DNA of 64,000 nucleotides, taken from Ypsolopha sequella. Taxonomy: Eukaryota; Arthropoda; Insecta; Lepidoptera; Ypsolophidae. Where the stretch lies: assembly GCA_934047225.1 (NCBI GenBank), contig OW203997.1, positions 6,000,417 to 6,064,416 on the forward strand. The letters are read 5' to 3'. The notes under the pieces are model-generated. The model was not told the origin of the DNA. It worked only from the letters and a program-made list of their open reading frames with translations, and did not search any database. A program made the position numbers and the translations under genes. Of the stretch, positions 1 through 9,265 are shown piece by piece. Positions within the stretch are counted from its first letter, which is position 1. Each line of letters starts with the position of its first letter.

Positions 1-778
1 ATAAATTTGCGACAACCCTAATGTTTATGAATAAAGAGATGATTCTATGATTCTATGTGCTAGGTGCTTTAGACTCCGAGAGTCGCCCACTTATTGACCA
101 AGCTCAACTGGATAAGCCCATTGACTCAACTAGTTTGTCCTTGGTTGTTGCATTTGCGTGGGTAGAGAGATCAGCTGATTTCTAGCTTCTATACATAAAA
201 CTATAATTTGGAAAAAATATTTTATATTGTTTAATTTATAGGTAAGTTTTTCTTAATTTATTTTTTAGTTAGGTATAATTTTATCTTTTATATTTCTATT
301 AATTTATAGGTAGTCTAGTTTTTTTATGTTATTTAAGTTTTATATTGTAAAATTAATTAATTACAGCGAAGGAATAAATAATATTATAAACTATAAATTT
401 TTTCAATCTCATGTTTAATGATGAACAAAAGGAATCTTGCACGTGTGTTTCAGAGCAAGTAGGTTATAAAACAATGTCATGTTAACTTGCCTTATCAGTT
501 GATATCACCAAATCTACAACTAATCGCCAGACCTTGTGACAAAGGTACAGTCGTCTGCAGTTCAAGCTGCCTATTTGTAAACGGCTATGACACCGCAATA
601 AGAACTGCCAATAGGTAGCCTGTCATGTTGGCGTTTGTACATTCAGCCATACCACGTTATATTACCCAAAACCGATAACACTCGGCCAATAGCGTTTGAC
701 TTGTAACTCATGTTCTACTGATCATACTGAAAGGATATCTAAACAAAAAAAAAAGTACGAGCGTGAATATTAAATAAT
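1..778. other. AT-rich stretch, no gene seen
   Basis: I see no open frame longer than a few dozen codons, no splice-site-bounded exon and no copy of any repeat family that recurs elsewhere in the window. The stretch may be unique intergenic DNA or decayed repeats. Confidence 0.5.
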
Positions 779-791
779 AGTTATTTTATAA

Positions 792-1224
792 TAATTATGT
801 TAATAAAATATTTTTATGAAACACCGTTCAAGGGCCTTTTTTATTTTTCATATATATGTTTTACTCCACATAAATACAAACACTTAAATGGTTTTAGTCG
901 CTATATTTCGACCCCTCAGTGGGGCCGTCATCAGGCGAATAGGAAAAAATATTATATGACATATATGTATAGGTATTTGAAGTAAGAAAACCGCTGACAT
1001 CTATTGATATAAAATATAAAAAAATATCAAAAAGTCTGGTTCATGAATTATAGTATATTTTTTTATATTTTATATCAATAGATGTCAGCGGTTTTCTTAC
1101 TTCAAATACCTATACATATATGTCATATAATATTTTTTCCTATTCGCCTGATGACGGCCCCACTGAGGGGTCGAAATATAGCGACTAAAACCATTTAAGT
1201 GTTTGTATTTATGTGGAGTAAAAC
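792..1224. mobile_element. Long perfect hairpin, possible inverted pair of Penelope-like termini
   Basis: Positions 858-1027 and 1055-1224 are reverse complements over 170 bp with no mismatch or gap seen by eye, separated by 27 bases (1028-1054). The 13-mer AGTTATTTTATAA occurs at 779-791 and again at 1225-1237, so the block may be flanked by a target duplication. Each arm carries CTGATGA, a GC stem and GAAA, the box order of a hammerhead ribozyme core. Hammerhead motifs and inverted terminal repeats are known in Penelope-like retroelements, so an inverted pair of such termini is a reasonable inference. No reverse transcriptase is present. The perfect arms imply a recent origin. It could also be a simple inverted duplication. 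Confidence 0.6.
1148..1176 (+). ncRNA. Hammerhead-ribozyme-like core (partial)
   Basis: CTGATGA (1148-1154) is followed by a 7-bp stem, CGGCCCC pairing with GGGGTCG with one G-T pair and a 5-base loop, and then GAAA (1173-1176). This matches the conserved boxes and stem II of hammerhead ribozymes. I could not find convincing stems I and III with a cleavage triplet, so it may be inactive or a coincidence. The mirror copy lies on the minus strand at about 906-934 in the other hairpin arm. Confidence 0.3.
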
Positions 1225-1615
1225 AGTTATTTTATAACTCATTTTAAATAATTCAATTCAATTCATTTTATTCGGTAACAATATAAACTGTGTTCGAAAT
1301 AACACATTCACAGTAACTAGATATGAATACATGATTTACATATTAATTAATATGAACAGTAATTCAGCAGTATAAAAAATAATAATGTAAAATTATTAAT
1401 TACAACGTCAAAAATATTAAATTTAAAGATGAAATGATATAATATTAAAGTCAATTTAACAATTAATAATAGGTTATTAGTAATTACTAATTACATTCAA
1501 TGTCAAGAGATAAATATTAAGACTAATCATAAATAACAAAATAATAAAGTATTAAAGTATTAAAGTCAAATATAAGTAACAAAGAAAAATAAAAATCAAT
1601 GTTTCCTTTATAGAG
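1225..1615. other. AT-rich spacer with LINE-tail-like motif
   Basis: The stretch contains the short run AATTCAATTCAATTC followed by TTTTATTCGGTAACAATA (about 1250-1285), a composition often seen at 3' ends of insect non-LTR elements. Otherwise it is AT-rich sequence without an open frame. Confidence 0.3.
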
Positions 1616-2576
1616 GTAACATTTAGTGATGCAACGAATACGAATACGAATATTCGTATTCGCCGAATAGTAGACATTTACCGAATATTCGTATTCGGCG
1701 AATACTAATACGAATATTTAAAAACTAATATATTTGTACGCAACACTATTTACTGCAGATTTGAAAAACGCGCGTAAAAATATGACGTGTGCAGAGGCCC
1801 TTAACCGCAACGATGACGTAACGGGGGAGTCCCCGGCCATAGTTTATACAGTTATGCGGCTCCGGGAGTTTCCCTCTCATTACCATTACGAACCATGGAT
1901 TGATTCATTCATTCCTTTCCTTTCATTCATTTCATTTGTCAGTCGTGAGCACAAGTCAAGCTAGAGAGTATCGTTTTATTTATTTTCTGAGTTTGCTGCG
2001 AATTTAAAGAAGTTGAAGTTGAATTGAAAATGTCTTTTTGTAAACGAGAACAAAGTGACATATGGAAACACTTCGATAAATTACCTAGTAAGTATATATG
2101 GTCTGTATTTCTTTTGTATCAACAAAAAGTTGGATAGTAAGTAAGTAACTTAGACGAACGTTAGTAATGGCTGCATCTATGTAGTGCTAGACTTTCTAGA
2201 CTAGACTACTGATCCACTGGCCTTTTGGCGAGAAGACGTCCATTTTCCAAGTCTGAAAAAACTCAGCCAAAAATATTTTTCACTGAAGCCATGTACAGTC
2301 GCCTCGGAAAGACTTTTTTCAACGGCTGGGAACATCCAGACTGAAAAAAGAAATCGCCTAAAACCAGAAAATCTACAAATTTCATGTTTTTTAAATAAAA
2401 ATTTGCCTGTTGTAAATTTTAATTATTAGAAGAGTAAACATTCATCAAATAAATAAGTCTTTTATTACCATGGCAAGATATTCGTATTCGTATTCGTATT
2501 CGCCGAATAGTAGGTTTGATATTCGTATTCGTATTCGTATTCGTAAAAGTAGTATTCGTTGCATCACTCTAACATT
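1616..2576 (+). mobile_element. Internally deleted hAT-type DNA transposon
   Basis: The ends are exact inverted repeats: AGTGATGCAACGAATAC at 1625-1641 mirrors GTATTCGTTGCATCACT at 2552-2568. They are flanked by GTAACATT (1616-1623) and CTAACATT (2569-2576), 7 of 8 bases alike, the 8-bp target duplication expected of hAT elements. Subterminal regions are dense in repeated CGAATA/TATTCG words, plausible transposase-binding sites. An ATG at 2030 opens a short reading frame that looks like a BED zinc-finger start. The remaining transposase is missing, so this is a non-autonomous deletion derivative of about 0.95 kb. Confidence 0.75.
2030..2087 (+). pseudogene. Probable first exon of a hAT transposase (BED-finger N-terminus)
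   Basis: The frame from the ATG at 2030 reads MSFCKREQSDIWKHFDKLP and meets GTAAGT, a good splice donor, at 2088-2093. The S-x-I-W-x-H-F pattern is characteristic of the start of BED zinc fingers that open many hAT transposases. The cysteine and histidine pairs that complete the finger, and the catalytic region, are absent before the right inverted repeat at 2568. Reading through the donor gives a stop after 17 more codons. The assignment rests on a short motif and its position inside hAT-type termini. Confidence 0.5.
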
Positions 2577-2583
2577 GCTTTTA

Positions 2584-2653
2584 TAGTAGTTTATGCTACA
2601 AGGACGAAAATGAATAAATTGTGAGGACGATTTAAAACACGAGCGTAGCGAGA
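2584..2653 (+). repeat. REP-G dispersed repeat, copy 1
   Basis: AGTAGTTTATGCTACAAGG followed by a GAATAAAT and GAGGACGATT stretch and GAGCGTAGCGAG. The same sequence occurs at 6292-6362 and 17225-17285. The copy runs directly into REP-BA. Unclassified; no coding capacity. Confidence 0.6.
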
Positions 2654-2877
2654 AGAATTGCCGATACTCACACGCGCTGGGCAGGCGGGCTGGTGAGCGC
2701 GTTGCCGGAACCCTCGCACCAGTGACGCCGCTGCCCGTCACCAGTCTGTTCCATATAAGGCCCGGCTATTAGGGATGGATATACCGCCATCCATCGGTCC
2801 CAGGCATGGTGGGCTTCCTGATTTTTTGCCTGTGAGCTAAAAATGAAAAATGAAAAAAAAAATGAAAAAATGTTTAA

Positions 2878-3671
2878 TCATATATATAAAAAGAGAAGTC
2901 CTGACTGACTCACTGATTCATTCACTGACTCATCAACGCACAGCCCAAACTCTTCGACCTAGAAAGCTGAAATTTTGCACAGAGCTTTCCTTTGTAATGT
3001 AAACAAGGAATAAGAAAGGATTTTTCGAAATTCTACCCCTAAGGGGGTGAAACGGGGGTCCAAAGTTTGTATGGGGAAACAAGATTAGTTAGACTATTTT
3101 ATTCGAGGCTTCACAGGAGTACTCCTATCTATAAATGAGTAAACACGTGTTTCAGTTTTTTTCAGAATTCAACCCCTAAAAGGGGGAAATGGCGTGACAA
3201 AGTCTGAAAATCAACATGGGTATCGTTAGTATGGTTTATCGGGTCGCTGATTACGAAAACAACAACGATTTTAAAATCCAACGTGGTGGACGTGAAATAC
3301 CATCATCCCCTATAGGGGTGCGTTGGGGTTGAAATGTGTAAATATCAATATGGGTATCGTTTTAAGGGTTTTTTGGACGTTAATTACGAAAATGGCATCG
3401 ATTTTGACATTTAATATAGTGGACATGAAAATTCTTGAAAGTATGTGTGCCTGAGCAGCTGAGAGCAGAACTTCTAATGTAGTATATAAAGAGGTACTTA
3501 AAGTATGAATTAAAAAAAACGAATAGGTAATAGGCCCCGCCAAAGAGACTTTACCTGGAGATCAAATAATTGCACCAAAAACACTCCAAACCAGATTTAA
3601 ATACGTTCTATAAAAAATACTACACAAAAACTAAATAAACGCGGGCGAAGCCGCGGGCAAAAGCTAGTGAA
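2878..3671 (+). mobile_element. Retroelement with GCGGGCGAAGCCGCGGGCAA tail
   Basis: It starts in a TATATATAAA run followed by CTGACTGACTCACTGATTC and CAACGCACAGCCCAAACTC, and ends in CGCGGGCGAAGCCGCGGGC plus AAAAGCTAGT (about 3640-3670). This head and tail are typical of very common lepidopteran non-autonomous retroelements that share the tail of an RTE-like LINE (established pattern, recognised from memory). Related tails occur in reverse at 23977 and 31943. It has no intact frame and sits inside REP-BA. Confidence 0.55.
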
Positions 3672-3954
3672 AAATAAATGTTACAATTATTGGTTCCTGG
3701 CTCCCAAGCTAGAATTCTCTGTCCAATGGGTAGCCAGGCTTCTTTCGTACAGTAAGTAGGTTTTGCTACTTATGCTTATGGCTAGCTTATCAATCAATCA
3801 ATATATTTATTGCATTAAATGACATGTCAGTTGTAGATGTTATAAATATGTACATAATTTTGGCTCAATGTAATTTTACCCATTGGGTGTAAAAATGCAA
3901 TATATTAATAACACGGATCAAACAATATTAGTGCGGGTAGGTACCTAGTCATTC
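3672..3954 (-). repeat. Probable LINE 3' tail, reverse orientation
   Basis: CAATCAATCAATATATTTATTGCA followed on the plus strand by TGTCAGTTG and GGCTCAATGTAATTTTACCC looks like the reverse complement of a non-LTR element 3' end with a short terminal repeat. No coding sequence remains. Together with the preceding retroelement it makes up the insertion that splits REP-BA. Confidence 0.25.
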
Positions 3955-4174
3955 GAGCTGTCCTCTTACTCTCAAGTTTCAACAACTAAACTATTTTTAA
4001 GTAAACAAAGTATTTGCAGAAAAAAAAAGTTTCGGAAGTACAAAATTCTTATGCTATGGATTTACACTTAAATACTAATTTACACTTAAATAAAAAGGGC
4101 GCTGTTCTATTTCTCATATAATATTTTACGCAGTCTAGCGTGTTGTACCGAGGTGTAAACTCATGGGGCCCGTA

Positions 4175-4733
4175 ACATAGTGTTTAATCGCGCGCGACGC
4201 CACTAGTTGAATCACAATTGCAATGAGCGTAACGAACTATTTAATCGCAAAAACATCGTGTCACGCTCGTCGCACTTGTGGTTCAACTAAGTCGCTTCGC
4301 GCGCGATCAGAGGCTATGCGAATTTTATTTTTGTCACTGTCACTCCAAGCGAAAAATCGCGCGGGGCGGATTCAGGAAGAAAGCAAAAAGTGTTAGTTTT
4401 ATAATTTTTATAAAAAAACTAAAATAGCTAGCAATATTTCAAATATCAAATCTCTAGATATTGTTGAAACACATCTAATAAAATATGTTTGAGGTCTGTG
4501 TATGGTTCCTATTCGTCAAACGAGGAGAAAAAGTGTGTTTCCTTCACACACCCTCATTTCAACAATTATTTCTATCGAGTAAAATTTATCCAAACATGTT
4601 TTCCAATTTCAAATCCCTAGATTATATAGTCAAGATGCATATACCAGAAACTGATCATAATTTTCCGTGTATTTCATGAAATACACAGAAAAGAAACACC
4701 CGTATTTTTTTCGTATATCGCCTTAAACACTAT
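4175..4733. mobile_element. HP-V foldback element carrying a nested TTAA-2
   Basis: The left end ACATAGTGTTTAATCGCGCG (about 4175-4194) is mirrored by GCGCGCGAT (4301-4309) plus TTAAACACTATGG (4723-4735) once the nested TTAA-2 MITE is removed. The inner arms pair again: GACGCCACTAGTTGAATCAC against GTGGTTCAACTAAGTCGC. The element is therefore a roughly 150-bp imperfect foldback with short GC-rich ends. It is the only copy I see here. Confidence 0.5.
4310..4726 (+). mobile_element. TTAA-2 MITE, copy 1
   Basis: It runs from AGAGGCTATGCGAATTTTAT to a mirrored end TATCGCCTTAA and is about 417 bp. The right TTAA flank (4723-4726) is intact; the left has drifted to TCAG. It is alike end to end with copies at 28197 and 35404. 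The open frame at 4485-4679 recurs in shifted form in the other copies and is not a conserved protein. It is nested in HP-V. TTAA targets suggest a piggyBac-like mobilising transposase, but the terminal bases are not the canonical piggyBac ones. Confidence 0.65.
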
Positions 4734-4734
4734 G

Positions 4735-5670
4735 GTCGGCCATGGTAGGTCTCGCTAAACGTCAGGGGCAACAACGGTAGTATATTTGATGCCACATAGT
4801 AACTAAAAACTATGGTTTTCGGACATTTACGGGAAAACAGTTTAAAAATATAAAAAAAAGAAAATAATTTCATGCCACTCCATTAAATCTGTCAAGGAGA
4901 TGATTCCTAAAGACTACCTTGTTGATACGAATAATCATGGCACTCTATCATCAGTAGAATGACTGTAAACAGGTTTATGACACAGTTGCTGTGCCACAAA
5001 TTACATTGGGTTTACGGTTTGGATACGCAATTTTACGATTTTCAGAGGAATGAACTTCTGTTATTGTGATTCTGTAATAGCAAATTGTCCATGTTAGCAA
5101 TTTCAAAATATTTGACTTCCTGTCTGTACTGTATCATTTTTAAATTGTGTCTTACATACATCTTAACCCTTTCGCGACTATTGGTAATAAAATGACCAAT
5201 CAACATACAAAACCGATACCCATATGCATAAATTAAGCAATAATGAAATCTATTATTAGCCTTGATATTAAGTTATTTGATATTTATATTTGTTAAGTAT
5301 GACTGTAGATTTCTGTACACAAATAAATAAGTAATTATATTCTATTAAAACTCTTTTTGTATTAAAATGAGCAACCCATAAAACTCTGGTGGGACAACAA
5401 ATCCCATGCAAGAAAACCTACGAAACGTGAAAACGAAAAATTTTTCTTATTTTAAAAAAACGTACCATTAATAACGGTTTTTAAAATAAACTAGGTACGT
5501 TTTGGTTACGCTTTAATAAAAAAAAGTCGACTTAAAAGAGTTAAAGAACATCATCAATCATCATAAATTATTTAAGAGCCTAGCTCTTGTCGGTGTAACA
5601 TCTTCAATCGTTCTCTGTCCAGAGCCAAATCCTTCAATTCCTGGTAACGTACGACTCCTGGATGGTCACT
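4735..5670. other. No gene or recognised repeat
   Basis: AT-rich sequence with many stops in all frames. A short inverted pair lies at about 5458-5505 (AACGTACC against GGTACGTT). I see no other copy of this stretch in the window. Confidence 0.4.
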
Positions 5671-5674
5671 GAAC

Positions 5675-6147
5675 TTAAGGCGATTACCGTCGCCAAATTA
5701 GCAGCTCGATGTTTATCGGTACAAATATCGACGGAAACGATATTGAAATAACGTTCATATCAGCGCGCAATGCATAGTGGCTGTTACGACGCTCGCTGCG
5801 TCCTTGATAGAGCGAAATAGGAGAAAATTATACTTTTCACATTGACGTGATTGTTCGATTGATTAATGATATGTTATGTTTATAGCTATCAAGTTTATCT
5901 ATTGCTCAAAGTATAAATGAATTAAATTGACCAAGCCGCTTAGGTGAGGTAGGGAATTTAAGCCAAGAAACATCATTCGGTAGAAATTTGTTTTCATATA
6001 GAAGTTTTGGTGGTATGAAAAAGAAAAATGTTGCATACGTTGTCTTAAAGTTGATAATTCATAATACATTTTTTCAATATTTTTGCTTTGGCCATAAACG
6101 AGGAGTAGGCTTTAGAAAGTACCCATTTGGCGATACTAAGACCCTTA
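5675..6147 (+). mobile_element. TTAA-1 MITE, copy 1
   Basis: It starts at TTAAGGCGATTACCGTCGCC and ends at TTTGGCGATACTAAGACCC with a degraded TTAT on the right. About 473 bp, matching the copies at 12671, 14510, 19729 and 41663 throughout. The end sequences are imperfect inverted repeats built around TTAAGG and CGCCAAAT. Internal landmarks shared by all copies are ATCAGCGCGCAATGCATAG and GTTACGACGCTCGCTGCG. Non-coding. The short frames in it on both strands are incidental. Confidence 0.7.
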
Positions 6148-6291
6148 TTCCTCGGTCTTCCTCTTTTCCCCTCGACGATGGCTTTTACTAGAGGTGCCTG
6201 AACAAAGGACAAATACAAATCATTTAATTCCACCAAAAAACACAGAAATACTTCAAGTACATTATATTATACAATAATAATATATTTCAGT

Positions 6292-6362
6292 AGTTTATGC
6301 TACAAGGGCCAAAAAGAATAAATTACGAGGACGATTTAAAACACGAGCGTAGCGAGAGCGAA
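6292..6362 (+). repeat. REP-G dispersed repeat, copy 2
   Basis: AGTAGTTTATGCTACAAGGG through GAGCGTAGCGAGAGCGAA matches the copies at 2584 and 17225. It abuts half of an HP-F foldback. Confidence 0.6.
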
Positions 6363-6477
6363 GAGCAGATTTTTTTTTCGGGATTTCAGGTTTGGCTCCA
6401 TAGTAAAAGTTGTTCTATACCATTGACTGAATAAGCTTTTCAAATATGATTACACCTTTCTGTTACACGTTGTATAA
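6363..6477 (-). mobile_element. HP-F foldback MITE, one arm only
   Basis: GCAGATTTTTTTTTCGGG through CCTTTCTGTTACACGTTGTA is one terminal arm of HP-F, whose complete ~270-bp copies are at 30044 and 41101. The other arm is missing. The outer end is ACAACGTGTAACAGAAAGG, read on the minus strand. Confidence 0.6.
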
Positions 6478-6787
6478 TAATTTCGCAACAATATTATCTA
6501 ACCCGATTAATTATTAATAATAGTGAATTTAAAAAGTATTTATTTACTTAAACAAAGTACATCAACAGCACACGTGTTGTTACATTAAAAGGACTTTACA
6601 TTTTCACATATATTCCGATACATGCACCACTAACAGGTATACACAACATTTGCCAAACAAGATATAAACAAGCAGTAAGAACACACACTACACTACAAGA
6701 CAATTTATTATATATTATATTATATATATACATTATTATATTTCGATTTATTGTAATCGGATCATATTTTTCACAATGTTTAGAAGA

Positions 6788-7184
6788 TTTCAGCGTTGTT
6801 ATAATTTCAGCCCCGTTTTATTTTCAGCGTTGTTATAATTTCAGCGTTGTTATAATTTCAGCGCTTTTATAATTTCAGCGTTGTTATAATTTCAGCGCTT
6901 TTATAATTTCAGCGTTGTTATAATTTCAGCGTTGTTATAATTTCAGTGCTGTTATAATTTCAGCGTTGTTATAATATCAGTGCTGTTATAATTTCAGCGT
7001 TGTTATAATTTCAGCGCTTTTATAATTTCAGCGTTGTTATAATTTCAGTGCTGTTACTCGTATAATTTCAGCGTTGTTATAATTTCAGTGCTGTTATAAT
7101 TTCAGCGTTGTTATAATTTCAGTGCTATTATAATTTCAGCGTTGTTATAATTTCAGCGCTTTTATAATTTCAACTTTGTTATAA
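6788..7184 (+). repeat. 17-bp minisatellite (~23 units)
   Basis: The unit TTTCAGCGTTGTTATAA is repeated head to tail. Three variants recur, with cores GCGTTGTT, GCGCTTTT and GTGCTGTT, and they partly alternate. One unit near 7056 carries a three-base insertion. The first units are more degenerate than the later ones. The array ends exactly where a TTAA-2 fragment starts. No function is evident; arrays like this expand by unequal exchange or slippage. Confidence 0.85.
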
Positions 7185-7310
7185 TTAAGAGGCTATGCGA
7201 ATTTTATTTTTGTCACTGTCACTCCAAGCGAAAAATCGCGCAGTGCGCGAGGGGCGGATTCAGGGCAAAAGGGAAAAAAGTTGGTTTTATATTTATAAGA
7301 TATATAAAGA
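7185..7310 (+). mobile_element. TTAA-2 MITE, 5' fragment
   Basis: TTAAGAGGCTATGCGAATTT and the following ~100 bp, including GTCACTCCAAGCGAAAAATC, match the first quarter of TTAA-2. The rest is missing. Its left TTAA is fused with the last minisatellite unit. Confidence 0.6.
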
Positions 7311-7860
7311 AGCCGAGCGAAGCGAAGCGGACCTTTAACCCAGTAGTGCCGGCGACCGGCAGTACAAGCAACCAAGGCATGTCTGACTGTCCGTATGTTC
7401 CACAAACACAAACCAGAGTGTAATGTTAGCACTTTTGTTAAGAGCGCACCGAGCTTTTCACACACACAGACACGTTTTTATAACCCTTGTTTGAAGTAGT
7501 AAACAATTAAATTAAAATCTAGGATAATCAATTGGTATTATGGGTATATATACTAGACTGTATACACAATGGAAACACAATTTGTTAAAGTTGGCTCGAT
7601 ATAATAAATTCGCAAAGTTTTCTTTTTCGAGTAATTTTTTCCTCTACTTTTTTGTATAAATAAGTAATTTGATATGATGATGCATTTACTAAAATAAAGT
7701 TCATATATGACTGGAGCGTTTACACACGATATTTTTTTTATTTAATAACAATATAATGAAAATAACAACGAAAAACATTGAAAAAGTGCAAAAGTTTGGT
7801 TATTTTCTTTACTCTTTACACGTAAAGAAAAAGACAGACAAAAGCAAACGCTCGGTGCAT
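7311..7860. other. No gene seen
   Basis: Starts with a small GCGAAGCGAAGCGG stretch and a GCCGGCGACCGGC palindrome (about 7350), then AT-rich sequence. No repeat family of the window matches. The minus-strand frame 7193-7465 overlaps the MITE fragment and resembles nothing I know. Confidence 0.4.
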
Positions 7861-8225
7861 CCATCCATCCACCCATCAGCCTAGTTCGTCCACTGCTGGA
7901 AATAAGCCTTTCCAGGACTTAGCCACTCCCAGCGGTCATCCTGGAAGAATTGCCCATACTCACACACGCTGGGCAGGCGGGTTGGTGAGCACGGTGCCGG
8001 AACCCTCGCACCAGTGACGCCACTGCCCGTCACCAGTCTGTTCCATATAAAGCCCGGCTATTAGGAATGGATATACCGCCATCTATCGGTTCCAGGCATG
8101 GTGGGCCTCCTGGTTTTTTGCCTGTGAGCTGTCCTCTTACTCTCCCCCGGATTACTTCGAGGGGGTCTCCAAGTAAGATGGTGGTACCTCCACAGTCGAG
8201 CCCGGCATCAGCTCTAGCACCTAGC
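7861..8225 (+). repeat. REP-BA repeat, copy 2 (near full length)
   Basis: Begins CCATCCATCC, contains TCGTCCACTGCTGGA, CACACGCTGGGCAGGCGGG and GATGGTGGTACCTCCACAG, and ends at GGCATCAGCTCTAGCACCTA. Five copies occur in this window in both orientations. GC content is much higher than in surrounding DNA. The TCCACTGCTGGACA core is a very common lepidopteran repeat motif. Reading frames look protein-like but contain stops; I treat it as a non-coding repeat or LINE remnant. Confidence 0.65.
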
Positions 8226-8404
8226 TCGGTGCGCCCTTATGTAATACTGTCTTCAGATCAATATCATCTATTCTAGTAAGATGTAACATGATGCCATCAG
8301 AGAACGTGTCTGATATAACTGTCATAGTATCGGTATCTAATGATATATTATCAATATCGGATTAATACTTCGCCGTGTATTTGTGTGGGCGCCAATCAAA
8401 GACT

Positions 8405-8766
8405 AAAAAATACGGTCAAGTGCGAGTTCAACTCGCATCCGACACGTTTCGTCCCAAAAATCGAGATCTCCCGAGTAGCCTGTAAATTTTACTTTGGGCC
8501 ATCGTAGTGTGCTGTATGAAAGTAACCGTAAATTGGAGGTCACCTTGAAGTACCCTATTGGTTTTGTTTTGATGATCAACCAGTGACTGGGGATTTTTGT
8601 ATGAAAAGACGTTTTGAAATTTTGTACTGCAATATGGGGCCTTGGTACTTGATATTAATTTCTGCTTGACACTTCAAGCCCGATCTGAAAAAAGGCCTTG
8701 AAACACGAACAGACAGACGAAAGTGATCCTATTCGGGTTCCGCTTTTTCCATTACGGAACCCTGAA
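8405..8766 (-). repeat. GGTTCC-superfamily element, divergent core
   Basis: On the plus strand it starts TACGGTCAAGTGCGAGTTC and ends GGGTTCCGCTTTTTCC followed by ATTACGGAACCCTGAA. These are the shared termini of the GGTTCC-K and -J families in reverse orientation, but the ~300 bp between match neither. It is about 360 bp and non-coding. Confidence 0.5.
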
Positions 8767-8938
8767 TACCACCTTAATTTAAAATATTACTTGTATATAA
8801 TAAAATTAATATTATTATGTTTATAAAAGCTCGTCCTGGCTAGGGTAACCGTCAGTCCGGATTTTTCAGGACATGTCTGGATTTTCGGTCTTCCGTCCGG
8901 GCTTTGTCCAGCTTTATAATTTGTCTGGACTTCTCAAC

Positions 8939-9265
8939 TAGGTGGTAGAGTTGATGCCGGGCTCGACTGTGGAGGTACCACCATCTTACTTGGAGACCCC
9001 CTCGAAATAATTCGGGGGAGAGTAAGAAGACAGCTCACAGGCAAAAAACCAGGAGGCCCACCATGCCTGGGACCGATGGATGGCGGTATATGGAACAGAT
9101 TGGTGACGGGTAGCGGCGTCACTAGTGTGACGGTTCCGGCACCGCGCTCACCAACCCGCCTGCCCAGTATGGACAATTCTTCCAGGATGAACGCCGGGAG
9201 TGGCAAAGTCCTGGAAAGGCTTATGTCCAGCAGTGGACGAACTACCCTGATGGATGGATGATGGA
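8939..9265 (-). repeat. REP-BA repeat, copy 3
   Basis: Reverse-complement copy of REP-BA, from the GGTGGTAGAG end to ATGGATGGATGATGG. It lies about 700 bp from copy 2 in the opposite orientation, so the two form a loose inverted pair. The open frames at 8934-9206 (minus) and 9076-9261 (plus) are both inside it. Confidence 0.65.

Larger units (their letters stand above)
2652..3973 (+). repeat. REP-BA repeat, split copy 1
   Basis: Positions 2652-2838 match the middle of the ~365-bp REP-BA family (other copies at 7861, 8939, 39211 and 47151). The match breaks at GAGCT (2834-2838) and resumes at GAGCTGTCCTCTTACTCTC (3955-3973). The 1.1 kb between is retroelement-like, and GAGCT on both sides may be its target duplication. 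The 5' part of the repeat is missing. The family has GC-rich, protein-like but stop-interrupted frames and may be part of an old LINE; class unproven. Confidence 0.6.

Noticed and set aside
6788..7184. CRISPR array
   Set aside because: Units are contiguous 17-mers without spacers and the genome is clearly eukaryotic.
8848..8938. CTAGGGTAACCGTCAGTCCGG-type sequence as a DNA transposon end
   Set aside because: Looks repeat-like, but I could not find a mirrored second end or another copy in the window.
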